This document shows, piece after piece, positions 10,479 through 18,623 of a DNA stretch of 64,000 bases (position 1 is the first letter of the stretch; each line of letters starts with the position of its first letter). The DNA is from Prescottella sp. R16 (GTDB taxonomy: Bacteria > Actinomycetota > Actinomycetes > Mycobacteriales > Mycobacteriaceae), in the NCBI RefSeq assembly GCF_030656875.1, contig NZ_CP130943.1, forward strand, positions 434,001-498,000, given 5' to 3'. Below the pieces are notes generated by a model. It did not search any database, was not told the origin of the DNA, and saw only the letters and a program-made list of their open reading frames with translations. A program made the translations under genes and the position numbers.

Positions 10479-11645
10479 CTACGACGGCGTCGGTGCTCGG
10501 CCGTCGACGCGCGCGTCGCGCCTGGCGATGTTGTCCTGGACTTCCGCCCGCCACTTGACGTTCGGTGCAGTCGTGTCGATCTCGAACTCGAATCGGTTCG
10601 TCATCTCCGGCCGCACGTCCGCAGCGTCGACATAGAACTGTTCGTACCAGCGTCGCAGCTGGTAGACCGGGCCGTCCTCCTCGCACAGGAGCGGATTGTC
10701 GATTCGGGTCTTGTTCTTCCAGATCACTACGTCCTGCTCGAAGCCGAGGCGGACGAAGTCGCCGATCTTCCGGGCCAGGGCCGTGGACTCGGCGTCCTCC
10801 CTGCCCGGGAACTTCTTGACGATGACGCCGTACTGCAGCTCGAACGAGTTGGCGTCGATCGGATAGTGGCAGTTGATCAGCACGATCGGCAGGTCCGCCT
10901 CGTCGTAGTGGTACACGAGATCGTCGATCATGAAGGACGGCCCGTGGTATGCCGCCACGGAGGTGTTTCCGCGGGAGACCGGCACTCCCGGAACGGGTTT
11001 GCGAGGAGCGACGTCCTCACGCCCGACACCGGTCATGTACTGCGTGGCGGTGTGCCCCTCGAAGATCGTCTTGAAGTACGTCGGGAAGGCGAGATGAATG
11101 TAGAAGAAGTGGGCCATGTCGACGACGTTGTCGATGACCTCGCGGCAGTTCACGCCCTCGATCGTCGTCGAATACCAGATCCAGTCGGTGTATTCGGGAT
11201 CGCCGTAACCGGCGATGCGCGGGATCGTCACGTCCGCGGGCGGCGGGTTGCCCTCGGGGTCGTTCCAGACGAACAGCAGGCCGTCCTGCACCATCGTCGG
11301 CCAGGTCGCGGTGCGGGCGATCGGCGGGACACGGCGGGCGTACGGAATGTTCTTGCACCGCCCGTCGCCGCCCCAGCGCCAGTCGTGGAAGGGGCAGGCG
11401 ATCTCGTTCCCCTTCACGGTGCCCTGTGAGAGGTCGCCGCCCATGTGCCGGCAGTACGCGTCGAGCACGTTGATCTTCTCGTCCTGTCCGGCGAAAACCA
11501 CCAGCTTCCGCCCGAAGGCGTTGATCTGATGAGGTTTTCCGTCGCGGAACGTGCGTTCCAGGCCCAGGCAGTGCCATCCGCGTGCGAACCGTGTCGGTAG
11601 CGCCTGCGCTGTGATCTCACGAACCGGTGCGTCGTGGTCGCTCAT
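10479..11645 (-). CDS. kshA: 3-ketosteroid 9-alpha-hydroxylase oxygenase component (Rieske)
   Basis: 388 aa. The ATG at 11645 follows CGGAGGAAAG; the longer upstream frame has no support. The N-terminal Rieske [2Fe-2S] domain shows AYCRHMGGDLSQGTVKGNEI then ACPFHDWRWGG (Cys-x-His ... Cys-x2-His). The mononuclear iron site is in NVVDMAHFFYIHLAFPTYFK (Asn/Asp, two His). Length and motifs fit KshA, which with reductase KshB opens the steroid B ring by 9-alpha-hydroxylation. No kshB or other ring-degradation gene is near, so this looks like one of the multiple KshA paralogues typical of Rhodococcus. It is divergent from a TetR gene with a shared control region. Confidence 0.85.
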   Translation of the reverse strand: MSDHDAPVREITAQALPTRFARGWHCLGLERTFRDGKPHQINAFGRKLVVFAGQDEKINVLDAYCRHMGGDLSQGTVKGNEIACPFHDWRWGGDGRCKNIPYARRVPPIARTATWPTMVQDGLLFVWNDPEGNPPPADVTIPRIAGYGDPEYTDWIWYSTTIEGVNCREVIDNVVDMAHFFYIHLAFPTYFKTIFEGHTATQYMTGVGREDVAPRKPVPGVPVSRGNTSVAAYHGPSFMIDDLVYHYDEADLPIVLINCHYPIDANSFELQYGVIVKKFPGREDAESTALARKIGDFVRLGFEQDVVIWKNKTRIDNPLLCEEDGPVYQLRRWYEQFYVDAADVRPEMTNRFEFEIDTTAPNVKWRAEVQDNIARRDARVDGRAPTPS

Positions 11646-11797
11646 TCTTTCCTCCGTGCTGCGGGTCGCGTTCTCGGGGATCCCTGTGCGGCGGATGCCC
11701 GGAAGCAGGCTGTGTACGAACGGGTTCGGGCTTCCTGGCGGAACTGCGACCGGTGGCTGTCCGGACGCAGGATCGGCATCTCGTTGTGGTTGATTGC

Positions 11798-11819
11798 ACA
11801 GTAGACGACCGTCTACTGT
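11798..11819. promoter_or_regulatory. Perfect palindromic operator in the kshA-tetR intergenic region
   Basis: A 22-bp site with two 10-bp arms, ACAGTAGACG and CGTCTACTGT, around a central AC. It ends 6 nt before the TetR start, so binding there would block its own transcription, and lies 152 nt upstream of kshA. The TAGACG/CGTCTA core is of a kind often bound by TetR dimers. It does not match the KstR consensus (TnnAACnnGTTnnA). Confidence 0.75.
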
Positions 11820-11825
11820 CAAGGG

Positions 11826-12419
11826 GTGAGTGAAGTCGAGACGGCCGACAAAGCCTGGGGCAGAGACGAAGTACGCAGAGCCGTGCGGCTGGCGGCGCGC
11901 ACGCTGCTCGCCGAGAAAGGATTGTCCTTCAGCATGCGCGAGCTCGCGGCGAATGCCGGCGTCAACCTGGGGCTGATCCACAAGCATCTCGGCAACAAGG
12001 ACGACGTGGTGCGGGCGGTCCTCGCGCGGAGTCACGAGAGGTCGGCGGCGATCGTCGGAGGTGTCGACTCGCTTCCGGAGGCCGTGCGGGCGCTGTTCAT
12101 GGTGGGAGTCGCCGACCCGGAGTACGTGCGGATCGTGGCATGGCTGAATCTGCACGGGCGATCCGACCTGATTCCGAACGAGGACATGGATGCCCTCGGC
12201 GCGATCACCGGTTCGTCGCACACCACCGTCGACGACCGAGTTCGGCATATGGCTGTGCTCTCGGCGATATCCGGGTGGTCGTTGTTCGGCAGCGGAATCC
12301 TGCAGTCGGCCGAGGTCGCGGAGTCCGAGCGGGAGTTCTACGAGGCGCGTGTCGCAGATCTGCTGGCGTCGATCGTGAACGGGGAGAACACCTCACCCGT
12401 CGACGCGGGTCCCGAGTAG
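11826..12419 (+). CDS. TetR/AcrR family transcriptional regulator
   Basis: 197 aa, GTG start. An N-terminal helix-turn-helix (about 15-65) is visible: VRLAARTLLAEKGLSFSMRE then NAGVNLGLIHKHLGNKDDVV. The C-terminal ligand domain is divergent. Its position, divergent from kshA with a perfect palindrome between them, suggests autoregulation and control of kshA by a steroid-type ligand; the ligand is inferred only from context. It ends at a strong hairpin repeat shared with tmsB. Confidence 0.87.
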   Translation: MSEVETADKAWGRDEVRRAVRLAARTLLAEKGLSFSMRELAANAGVNLGLIHKHLGNKDDVVRAVLARSHERSAAIVGGVDSLPEAVRALFMVGVADPEYVRIVAWLNLHGRSDLIPNEDMDALGAITGSSHTTVDDRVRHMAVLSAISGWSLFGSGILQSAEVAESEREFYEARVADLLASIVNGENTSPVDAGPE

Positions 12420-12481
12420 GACGTTCGGGTGCGTGATCCTGCGCGGTCTCGGCACCCTCCGAACACGCTCTGAACACGCTT

Positions 12482-12530
12482 CGGGCGGTTACTGCGACAA
12501 CGGCCGGGAGCCGATCGCAGTAACCGCCCG
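12482..12530. terminator. Bidirectional terminator hairpin, copy 1 of a dispersed palindrome family
   Basis: A perfect 16-bp stem, CGGGCGGTTACTGCGA with TCGCAGTAACCGCCCG, closes a 17-nt loop between the TetR gene (+) and tmsB (-). Closely related arms recur at 21071, 22084 and 29179. Confidence 0.8.
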
Positions 12531-12541
12531 CAGGACGATCT

Positions 12542-13843
12542 CTACCCCTGCCACCACGGGCGCAGCGGCACGTGCGCTTCGCCGTCGGGGCCGAGTTTGA
12601 CGGCCAATACCTGGTGGAGCTGAACGACGTTGCGTTCGAAGCCGAGTCGGGAGCCGGCCATGTAGAGGCCCCAGACCTTGGCGGTGCCCTCGCCGACTTC
12701 GGCGACGCAGGCGTCCCAGTTGTCGACGAGGTTGCGGCACCAGCCGGCTAGGGTGAGTGCGTAGTGCTCGCGCAGGTTTTCCTCGTGGCGGACCTCGAGG
12801 CCGAGGTTCTGGATTTCGCTGATGATGCGCCCGGAGCCGGTGAGTTCGCCGTCGGGGAAGATGTAGCGGTCGATGAAGTAGCCGGCTTTGGCGCTGCTGC
12901 GGTTGCCGGGCCGGGTGATGCAGTGGTTGAGGAGCCGACCGCCCTCGCGGAGTTTGTCCTTCATGAACCCGAAGTAGGACGGGTAGTTGTCGACGCCGAT
13001 GTGTTCGGTGAGACCGATGGAGGAGATGGCGTCGAAACCGGTTTCGGCGATGTCCCGGTAGTCGGAGAATCGGACTTCGGCGAGGTCGGAGAGGCCTTCG
13101 TCGGCGATGGCCTTCTGCGCCCATTCGGCCTGCTCCCTCGACAGGGTGGCGCCGATGACCTTGACGCCGCGGCGGGCGGCGTAGCGGACCATGCCGCCCC
13201 AGCCGCAGCCGATGTCGAGGAGTCGGTCGCCTTCCTGTAGTCCGAGTTTCTCGAACACGAGGCGGTACTTGTTCTCCTGCGCGGCCTCGAGGGTCTGGTC
13301 CTCGGATTCGTAGGCGGCGCACGTGTACGTCATGGACGGGCCGAGGACGTATTCGTAGAACGTGTTGGACACGTCGTAGTGGTGGTGGATGGCTTCGGCG
13401 TCGCGAGTCTTGGAGTGCCGCAGCCCTTCCGCGAATCGGCGCCACCGCGGCAGGTGTTCCTGCGGGGGCGGCGCGATGATGCGCAGCTTGTCCCAGCCGA
13501 TGGAGCGGGTGATGGTGGCGAGTTCCTTCGGGGACGGCCGCTCGAAGTGCAGGGCCGTCATCGCCTTCAGGATTTCGTACGGGTCGCCGGGGTGGACGCC
13601 GACGGCCTCGAGGTCGCCGGAGACGTAGGCGCGGGCCATACCGAGGTCGCCGGGTGCGGTGGCCAGGTAGGTGGTGCCGCGCTCGGAGTTCAGGTGCAGG
13701 CCGTACGGTGCGTCCTCCGGGCCGGTCGCGCTGCCGTCGTATGCTGTGAAGCGCAGCGGAATATCGCCGTCGGACACGGTTTCGACAATCTCGGCAAGAC
13801 TGAGTTTGCGTACCGTGTCGGACTTGGGCCTGAGAATCGTCAC
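12542..13843 (-). CDS. tmsB: SAM-dependent fatty-acid methyltransferase (cyclopropane synthase family), TmsB/BfaB type
   Basis: 433 aa. The start is GTG at 13843, overlapping the tmsA stop as GTGA, so translation is coupled; longer upstream frames only reflect readthrough of tmsA. The cyclopropane-fatty-acid synthase fold is clear: AIHHHYDVSNTFYEYVLGPS, then the SAM-binding LLDIGCGWGGMVRYAARRGV, and IGLTEHIGVDNYPSYFGFMK. Paired with the FAD oxidoreductase TmsA, it would methylenate the double bond of oleoyl phospholipid to a 10-methylene group. The same pair and surroundings occur as Rv3719-Rv3720 in M. tuberculosis. A simple cyclopropane synthase is the alternative. Confidence 0.85.
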   Translation of the reverse strand: MTILRPKSDTVRKLSLAEIVETVSDGDIPLRFTAYDGSATGPEDAPYGLHLNSERGTTYLATAPGDLGMARAYVSGDLEAVGVHPGDPYEILKAMTALHFERPSPKELATITRSIGWDKLRIIAPPPQEHLPRWRRFAEGLRHSKTRDAEAIHHHYDVSNTFYEYVLGPSMTYTCAAYESEDQTLEAAQENKYRLVFEKLGLQEGDRLLDIGCGWGGMVRYAARRGVKVIGATLSREQAEWAQKAIADEGLSDLAEVRFSDYRDIAETGFDAISSIGLTEHIGVDNYPSYFGFMKDKLREGGRLLNHCITRPGNRSSAKAGYFIDRYIFPDGELTGSGRIISEIQNLGLEVRHEENLREHYALTLAGWCRNLVDNWDACVAEVGEGTAKVWGLYMAGSRLGFERNVVQLHQVLAVKLGPDGEAHVPLRPWWQG

Positions 13844-15270
13844 TTTCTTTGCACCGCCTTCGAATAGAGGTCGAGGAGACGTGAATCTGGGTCGTAGCGT
13901 TTCTTGATCTGGGTGTAGTGCTCGCCGCCGTAGAGCAGCGCGAATTCGTCCTCGCTGTAGAACGATTCGGAGTACAGGGATTTGTGGCCGTCGAGTTCGG
14001 CGACCTTCTTCTCGATGAGCCGGTTCGCGGCGCCGACGGGCTCGCCGGGCACGATCGGCACCGACGACCAGAAGCCGACGTTGACGTAGGCGCGGCCGGG
14101 CTCGAGCGGGTACAGGGGCCACGGCCGGTGCGTGTCCAGCGACGGATGTGCCGGCTCACGAAGCTTCAACGGGCACAACCAGAGCGGTTCGATGGGGATC
14201 TCGTCGAGGAACCAGTGCAGGAAGGCGGACGTGTTCTCGAGAGGGACCTCGATGTCCTGCACGACGCGTTCGCGGGGCGGCAGTCCCTTACGGGCTTCGA
14301 GGCGGTCGCCGATGTCGTACTTCTGGTCGAGGCCGATGAGTTTCCAGTAGAAGCTGCTGCGTAGGTAGCGTTTCGGCCAGAAGCGGCGGATCTTGGGGTT
14401 CTGGGTGCCGAAGGCGCGGGAGCACCAGAACCAGTCGGTGTCCCAGCGCCACAGGTAGTCGTGGATGGTGAGCCGGTCGGTTCGGGGGTGATTGATCGAC
14501 TCGTGCTGGATGGACCGGTAGTAGATGTCCATGCCGGTGTAGTCGCTGACCGGTCCGGGCTCGTCGGTCTGCGTACCGAGCGTGAGGTAGGCCTCGGTGG
14601 GGGTGAACACGACGCCGTCGAGGTAGTCGACGGCGGTCCCGTCCCACGATCGCTCCGTGGCGATCCGCTCCATCGTCTCCTGCAGCCGGGTCAGGTCGGT
14701 GAAGCGCAGGTGCCGCAGCGCGACGTACTTCTTCACGGGCTCGAGTTCGATGCGGATGCGCGTCGAATAGCCGAGGGTGCCATAGGAGTTGGGGAAGGAG
14801 CGGAACAGGTCGGCGTGTTCGTTGTCCGGGGTGGCGGTGAGGATGTCGCCGCTGCCGGTGAGGATGTCGATCTCGAGGACGGACTCGTGCGGCAGGCCGT
14901 TGCGGAACGACGTGGACTCGATGCCGAGGCCGGTGACGGCGCCGCCGAGGGTGATGGTCTTGAGCTGCGGCACCACGAGCGGCGCGAGCCCGTACGGCAG
15001 GGTGGCGTCGACGAGGTTCTCGTACGTGCACATGCCCTGGACGTCGGCGGTGCGGGCCACGGGATCCACCGAGACGACGCCACCGAGACCGGAGACGTCC
15101 AGTCCGGGGGCGTTGCTGTGGGCCCGTGCCCGGAACAGGTTGGACGTCTTCTTGGCGAGGCGCACGTTGGCGTCGGGCGGGATGGCCCGATAGCTGGACA
15201 GCAGACGCTGGACCCCGGCGCGATGCGCGGCGGGCCCGATTTCGCGGATACCACTCTTGGAGTCGACCAC
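13840..15270 (-). CDS. tmsA: FAD-binding oxidoreductase reducing 10-methylene to 10-methyl fatty acids (TmsA/BfaA type)
   Basis: 476 aa, GTG start at 15270 (GAGGGG immediately upstream, an atypically short spacing). The N-terminal PCMH-type FAD domain shows DVSGLGGVVSVDPVARTADV, TITLGGAVTGLGIESTSFRN and GTLGYSTRIRIEL. The C-terminal half has the aromatic WLCPLKLREP and NVGFWSS segments typical of this 24-sterol-reductase-like group. In tms/bfa loci this enzyme reduces the methylene lipid made by TmsB, giving tuberculostearic acid. The GTGA overlap with tmsB and shared strand support one operon. Confidence 0.83.
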   Translation of the reverse strand: MVDSKSGIREIGPAAHRAGVQRLLSSYRAIPPDANVRLAKKTSNLFRARAHSNAPGLDVSGLGGVVSVDPVARTADVQGMCTYENLVDATLPYGLAPLVVPQLKTITLGGAVTGLGIESTSFRNGLPHESVLEIDILTGSGDILTATPDNEHADLFRSFPNSYGTLGYSTRIRIELEPVKKYVALRHLRFTDLTRLQETMERIATERSWDGTAVDYLDGVVFTPTEAYLTLGTQTDEPGPVSDYTGMDIYYRSIQHESINHPRTDRLTIHDYLWRWDTDWFWCSRAFGTQNPKIRRFWPKRYLRSSFYWKLIGLDQKYDIGDRLEARKGLPPRERVVQDIEVPLENTSAFLHWFLDEIPIEPLWLCPLKLREPAHPSLDTHRPWPLYPLEPGRAYVNVGFWSSVPIVPGEPVGAANRLIEKKVAELDGHKSLYSESFYSEDEFALLYGGEHYTQIKKRYDPDSRLLDLYSKAVQRK

Positions 15271-15349
15271 CCCTCGACGCTATCGCTAGTAGGGTCGGTC
15301 GGCTATCGATATCCCGGCGAGTCGGAATTCTGTAGCTGTGCTAAATACC

Positions 15350-15387
15350 GGACTGCCCCGGCACGCGGGTGCGTGCCGGGGCAGTCC
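15350..15387 (-). terminator. Perfect 17-bp stem terminator after the solute-binding gene
   Basis: GGACTGCCCCGGCACGC pairs with GCGTGCCGGGGCAGTCC around a 4-nt loop, 20 nt beyond the stop of the solute-binding protein gene and upstream of tmsA. Confidence 0.85.
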
Positions 15388-15407
15388 AGGTCGTGATCGG
15401 GTGGGTA

Positions 15408-17009
15408 CTACTGCCCGACCCACGTCTCGTCGAACAGGATGATGTTGTCCGCGCTGCGCTTGACGCCGTGGACGTTGTTGTCCCATGCGGTGAACACCTT
15501 GGAGGCGCCCCACACCGCGTAGGGGACGGTCTCGTTGGCGCGGGCCTGCACCTGGGCGATGGCGTCCTTCTTGGCGTCGGCGGTGGTCGCGGACTTCACC
15601 GCGGCGAGCAGCGTGTCCATCTGCGGGTCCGCGTAGCCGGCCGCATTGTTGCGCGAGTCGCTGCCCAGGCCGCCGTACAGGCGCAGGTACGGTGCTTCGT
15701 CCATGAACGCGAAGGCGCCGCGGGTCATGTCGAAGTCGTGCTCCGCGTACATCTTCCGCACCAGGTCGGAGACGCTGTTGACGTAGTCGATCCGCACGTC
15801 GAAGCCGATCGAGTTCAGCGACGCCTGGGTCGTGAGAGCGGCGGCCTCGTTGGTCTTCTCACTGGTGGCCAGATATGTGAGCTTGCCGTCGTAGCCGTCG
15901 GCCTTGGCCTCGTCCAGGAGCTGCTTGGCCTTCTCCGGATCGAACGGGACGCCCTCGGCGCCGCTGTTCCACACGGAGGTCTCCGGGACGATCGTCGAGC
16001 TGGCGATGCCGAGGCCGTCGTTGGCGCGGTTGTTGATCGCCTCCGGGTCGACGCCGTACGCGATGGCCTGACGCACTCGCACGTCGGCGCCGGGACGGCC
16101 CTCGCGGGTGTTGATCATGCCGAGCGAGCCGAGGCCCTGGATGTCGAGGTAGCCGCTGTAGTTCGCGGCGAGGGCGTCACGGATCGAGGCCTCGTCACGG
16201 AGGAGGTAGGCCGCGTTCAGCTGGCCGGACTGCAGCGATTCGAGCTGGCCGCGGGCGCCGTTCGTCGGGACGAACCGGAGCTTGTCGAGGTTGGGGCGGC
16301 CGTTCCAGTAGTCCTCGCGCGGGGTGAGGATGATCTCCTCGTTCGGCGCGAAGCGGGAGAGCGTGAACGGTCCGGCGCCGATCGGGGTGAACTGGCCCCC
16401 GGCCTGCGAGGTCTCGGAGACGACCATGCCCGGGCCCAACGCCAGCATCACGGGGAAGCGGTCCCACGGTCCGGTGAGCGTGAACGTCACGGTCTCGGCG
16501 TCGGGGGTGGCGATCGAGGCGACGGAGTTCACCCACACCTGTGCGATGTCGGCGCCGGCCGCGACGAAGCGGTCGATGCTCCACTTGACGGCCTCGGCGT
16601 CGACGGGGGTGCCGTCGCTGAACGTGGCACCGTCACGCAGTTTCAGCGTGAACTCCGTGTAGTCGGCGTTGTGTTCGAGCGACTCCGCGAGCTGCGGCTC
16701 GAACTCTCCGGTCTCGGGGTCGGTGCGGATCAGCGTGTCGTAGATCGCGGCCATTTCGGTGCCGCCGTTGGAGCCTGCGGCCTGCGTCTTGGTCGGGTCG
16801 AGGGCGTTGGGGAACGAGTACGACCCGAACGTCACGGTGCCGCCGCGGACCGCGGTGCCGGCGTCGGATGCGACGTTGACCAGGCCGGTGGTGGCGGCTG
16901 CGCTGTCGCTGGACTCGCTGTTGGCGGACGCGCATCCGCCGACGAGCAGGGCTGCGGCCGCGCCGAACGCCGCCAGTCGGAGGCCCGACCTGTGCCACGT
17001 GTTCTTCAA
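15408..17009 (-). CDS. ABC transporter substrate-binding lipoprotein (family 5, peptide/opine/nickel type)
   Basis: 533 aa. The start is TTG at 17009, chosen for the GAGGTGAG ribosome site and the lipoprotein signal directly after it. A lipobox LLVGGCAS places the lipidated Cys near residue 26. The mature protein shows family-5 binding-protein motifs: LDPTKTQAAG, YDTLIRTDPETGEFEPQLAE, LKLRDGATFSDGTPVDAEAV and VRQAIAYGVDPEAI. It would bind a peptide-like solute outside the membrane and deliver it to an ABC permease, but no permease or ATPase gene is near. It interrupts an order (tms to SRPBCC) contiguous in M. tuberculosis, suggesting insertion. Confidence 0.88.
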   Translation of the reverse strand: MKNTWHRSGLRLAAFGAAAALLVGGCASANSESSDSAAATTGLVNVASDAGTAVRGGTVTFGSYSFPNALDPTKTQAAGSNGGTEMAAIYDTLIRTDPETGEFEPQLAESLEHNADYTEFTLKLRDGATFSDGTPVDAEAVKWSIDRFVAAGADIAQVWVNSVASIATPDAETVTFTLTGPWDRFPVMLALGPGMVVSETSQAGGQFTPIGAGPFTLSRFAPNEEIILTPREDYWNGRPNLDKLRFVPTNGARGQLESLQSGQLNAAYLLRDEASIRDALAANYSGYLDIQGLGSLGMINTREGRPGADVRVRQAIAYGVDPEAINNRANDGLGIASSTIVPETSVWNSGAEGVPFDPEKAKQLLDEAKADGYDGKLTYLATSEKTNEAAALTTQASLNSIGFDVRIDYVNSVSDLVRKMYAEHDFDMTRGAFAFMDEAPYLRLYGGLGSDSRNNAAGYADPQMDTLLAAVKSATTADAKKDAIAQVQARANETVPYAVWGASKVFTAWDNNVHGVKRSADNIILFDETWVGQ

Positions 17010-17048
17010 AGCTCACCTCACAGTTTCTTCGTGCTTCACGGCGGAGAG

Positions 17049-17063
17049 TAAGAGGCGCTCTTA
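17049..17063. promoter_or_regulatory. Inverted repeat upstream of the solute-binding protein gene
   Basis: TAAGAG and CTCTTA arms around GCG, 40 nt upstream of the TTG start of the minus-strand binding-protein gene. Possible operator; no regulator gene is adjacent. Confidence 0.35.
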
Positions 17064-17183
17064 AACGGTGTGATGCAAGTCCCAGTGAGTGGAATGTGGT
17101 GTCGCCTGTCACTCGGAAGGGGGTGGCTGATCTCCCGATGCCCCCGGCAGGATGGAGGAACGTTCCCCGATCGAGGAGGCCCC

Positions 17184-17618
17184 GTGGCACAGGTCAGCGC
17201 CAGCAGTTCCGTCACCACCACCGCAAGCCCGGAGCAGGCGCTCGCGGCGCTGTCCGACTACGAGACCGTCCGGCCGCGGATCCTGCCCGCGCAGTACCGC
17301 GACTACGCGGTCCTCGAGGGCGGCCAGGGCAACGGCACCGTCGCGCAGTGGACGCTGCAGGCCACCGAGAAGCGGTCCCGCAACGTGAAGGCGTCGGTCA
17401 CCGTGTCGGGCACCACCGTCACCGAGCACGATGCGAACTCGTCGATGGTCACGACGTGGGAGGTGGCGCCGTCGGGCACAGGGTCGACGGTCACCACGAC
17501 GACGCGGTGGCAGGGTGCCGGCGGTATCGGCGGTTTCTTCGAGCGCACGTTCGCGCCGATCGGGCTGCGCAAGATTCAGGAGGCGACGCTCGCCAATCTC
17601 GTTCGCGAGCTGGGCTGA
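17184..17618 (+). CDS. SRPBCC family (MxaD-like) small protein
   Basis: 144 aa. GTG at 17184 is chosen because GAGGAGG lies 4-9 nt upstream; an in-frame ATG at 17070 lacks a ribosome site. The protein begins with AQVSASSSVTTTASPEQALA and fits a START/Bet v1-like lipid or polyketide-binding fold, with YRDYAVLEGGQGNGT and a C-terminal helix (FFERTFAPIGLRKIQEATLA). It occupies the position of Rv3718c, between the tms pair and ybaB-recR. Ligand unknown. Confidence 0.8.
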   Translation: MAQVSASSSVTTTASPEQALAALSDYETVRPRILPAQYRDYAVLEGGQGNGTVAQWTLQATEKRSRNVKASVTVSGTTVTEHDANSSMVTTWEVAPSGTGSTVTTTTRWQGAGGIGGFFERTFAPIGLRKIQEATLANLVRELG

Positions 17619-17681
17619 CGGACCCGGCGGTTACGCTGGCGAACCGATACCGGCGACACGACGAACTTTAAGGACACGACA

Positions 17682-18005
17682 GTGCAACCAGGTGGACAGC
17701 CCGACATGCAGCAGCTCATCGCGCAGGCCCAGCAGATGCAGCAGCAACTGATGGCGGCGCAGGCGGAGATGGCGCAGGCCGAGGTGACCGGTCAGGCCGG
17801 TGGCGGTCTGGTGACCGCGACGGTCAAGGGCACCGGTGAGGTCGTCGGACTGGCGATCGACCCGAAGGTCGTCGACCCCGAGGACATCGAGACGCTGCAG
17901 GACCTCGTGATCGGGGCGATCGCGGACGCGTCGAACAAGGCGCAGGAGATCGCGGCGAGCAAGCTGGGCCCGCTCGCCGGCGGCCTGCCCGGTCTTCCCT
18001 TCTAG
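17682..18005 (+). CDS. ybaB: YbaB/EbfC nucleoid-associated protein
   Basis: 107 aa, GTG start after AAGGA. A Gln-rich N-terminal coiled coil ([20 protein letters not shown]) and the conserved [20 protein letters not shown] and [18 protein letters not shown] motifs are present. The dimeric family binds DNA and sits next to recR in many bacteria. recR starts 9 nt downstream, so the two form an operon. dnaX, often just upstream, is absent here. Confidence 0.92.
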   Translation: MQPGGQPDMQQLIAQAQQMQQQLMAAQAEMAQAEVTGQAGGGLVTATVKGTGEVVGLAIDPKVVDPEDIETLQDLVIGAIADASNKAQEIAASKLGPLAGGLPGLPF

Positions 18006-18014
18006 AGGCGCGCC

Positions 18015-18623
18015 TTGTACGAAGGCCCCGTCCAGGATCTGATCGACGAGCTGGGCAAGCTGCCCGGTATCGGGCCCAAGAGTGCGCAGCGCATCGCGTT
18101 CCATCTGTTGACGGTGGAGCCGCCGGAGATCGACCGGTTGCAAGCGGTGCTGCAGAAGGTGCGCGACGGCGTCCAGTTCTGCGTCGTGTGCGGCACGGTC
18201 TCCGAGGAGGAGAAGTGCCGGATCTGTGCGGACCCGCGACGGGATCGGACGATGGTGTGTGTCGTCGAGGAACCCAAGGACGTGCAGGCCATCGAGCGGA
18301 CCCGGGAGTTCCGGGGCCGCTACCACGTGCTCGGGGGTGCGCTCGATCCGCTGAGCGGCGTCGGCCCGGACCAGCTGCGGATCAGGGAGCTGCTCACCCG
18401 GATCGGCAACCAGGAGGACGGCGTCGACGTGTCCGAGGTGATCATCGCGACCGACCCCAATACCGAGGGGGAGGCCACCGCGACGTATCTGGTGCGGATG
18501 CTGCGGGACTTCCCGGGGCTGACGGTGTCGCGGCTGGCGTCGGGGCTGCCGATGGGCGGCGACCTCGAGTTCGCGGACGAGCTCACGCTCGGGCGTGCTC
18601 TCTCGGGTCGGCGAACGCTGTAA
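18015..18623 (+). CDS. recR: Recombination mediator protein RecR
   Basis: 202 aa. The TTG start gives the expected [20 protein letters not shown]. It contains the helix-hairpin-helix [17 protein letters not shown], the Cys4 zinc finger [17 protein letters not shown], and a Toprim domain with VVEEPKDV and [15 protein letters not shown]. RecR loads RecA at gaps with RecF/RecO. Its TAA (18621-18623) directly abuts the TAG of the convergent LysR gene (18624-18626), so there is no intergenic space. Confidence 0.96.
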   Translation: MYEGPVQDLIDELGKLPGIGPKSAQRIAFHLLTVEPPEIDRLQAVLQKVRDGVQFCVVCGTVSEEEKCRICADPRRDRTMVCVVEEPKDVQAIERTREFRGRYHVLGGALDPLSGVGPDQLRIRELLTRIGNQEDGVDVSEVIIATDPNTEGEATATYLVRMLRDFPGLTVSRLASGLPMGGDLEFADELTLGRALSGRRTL

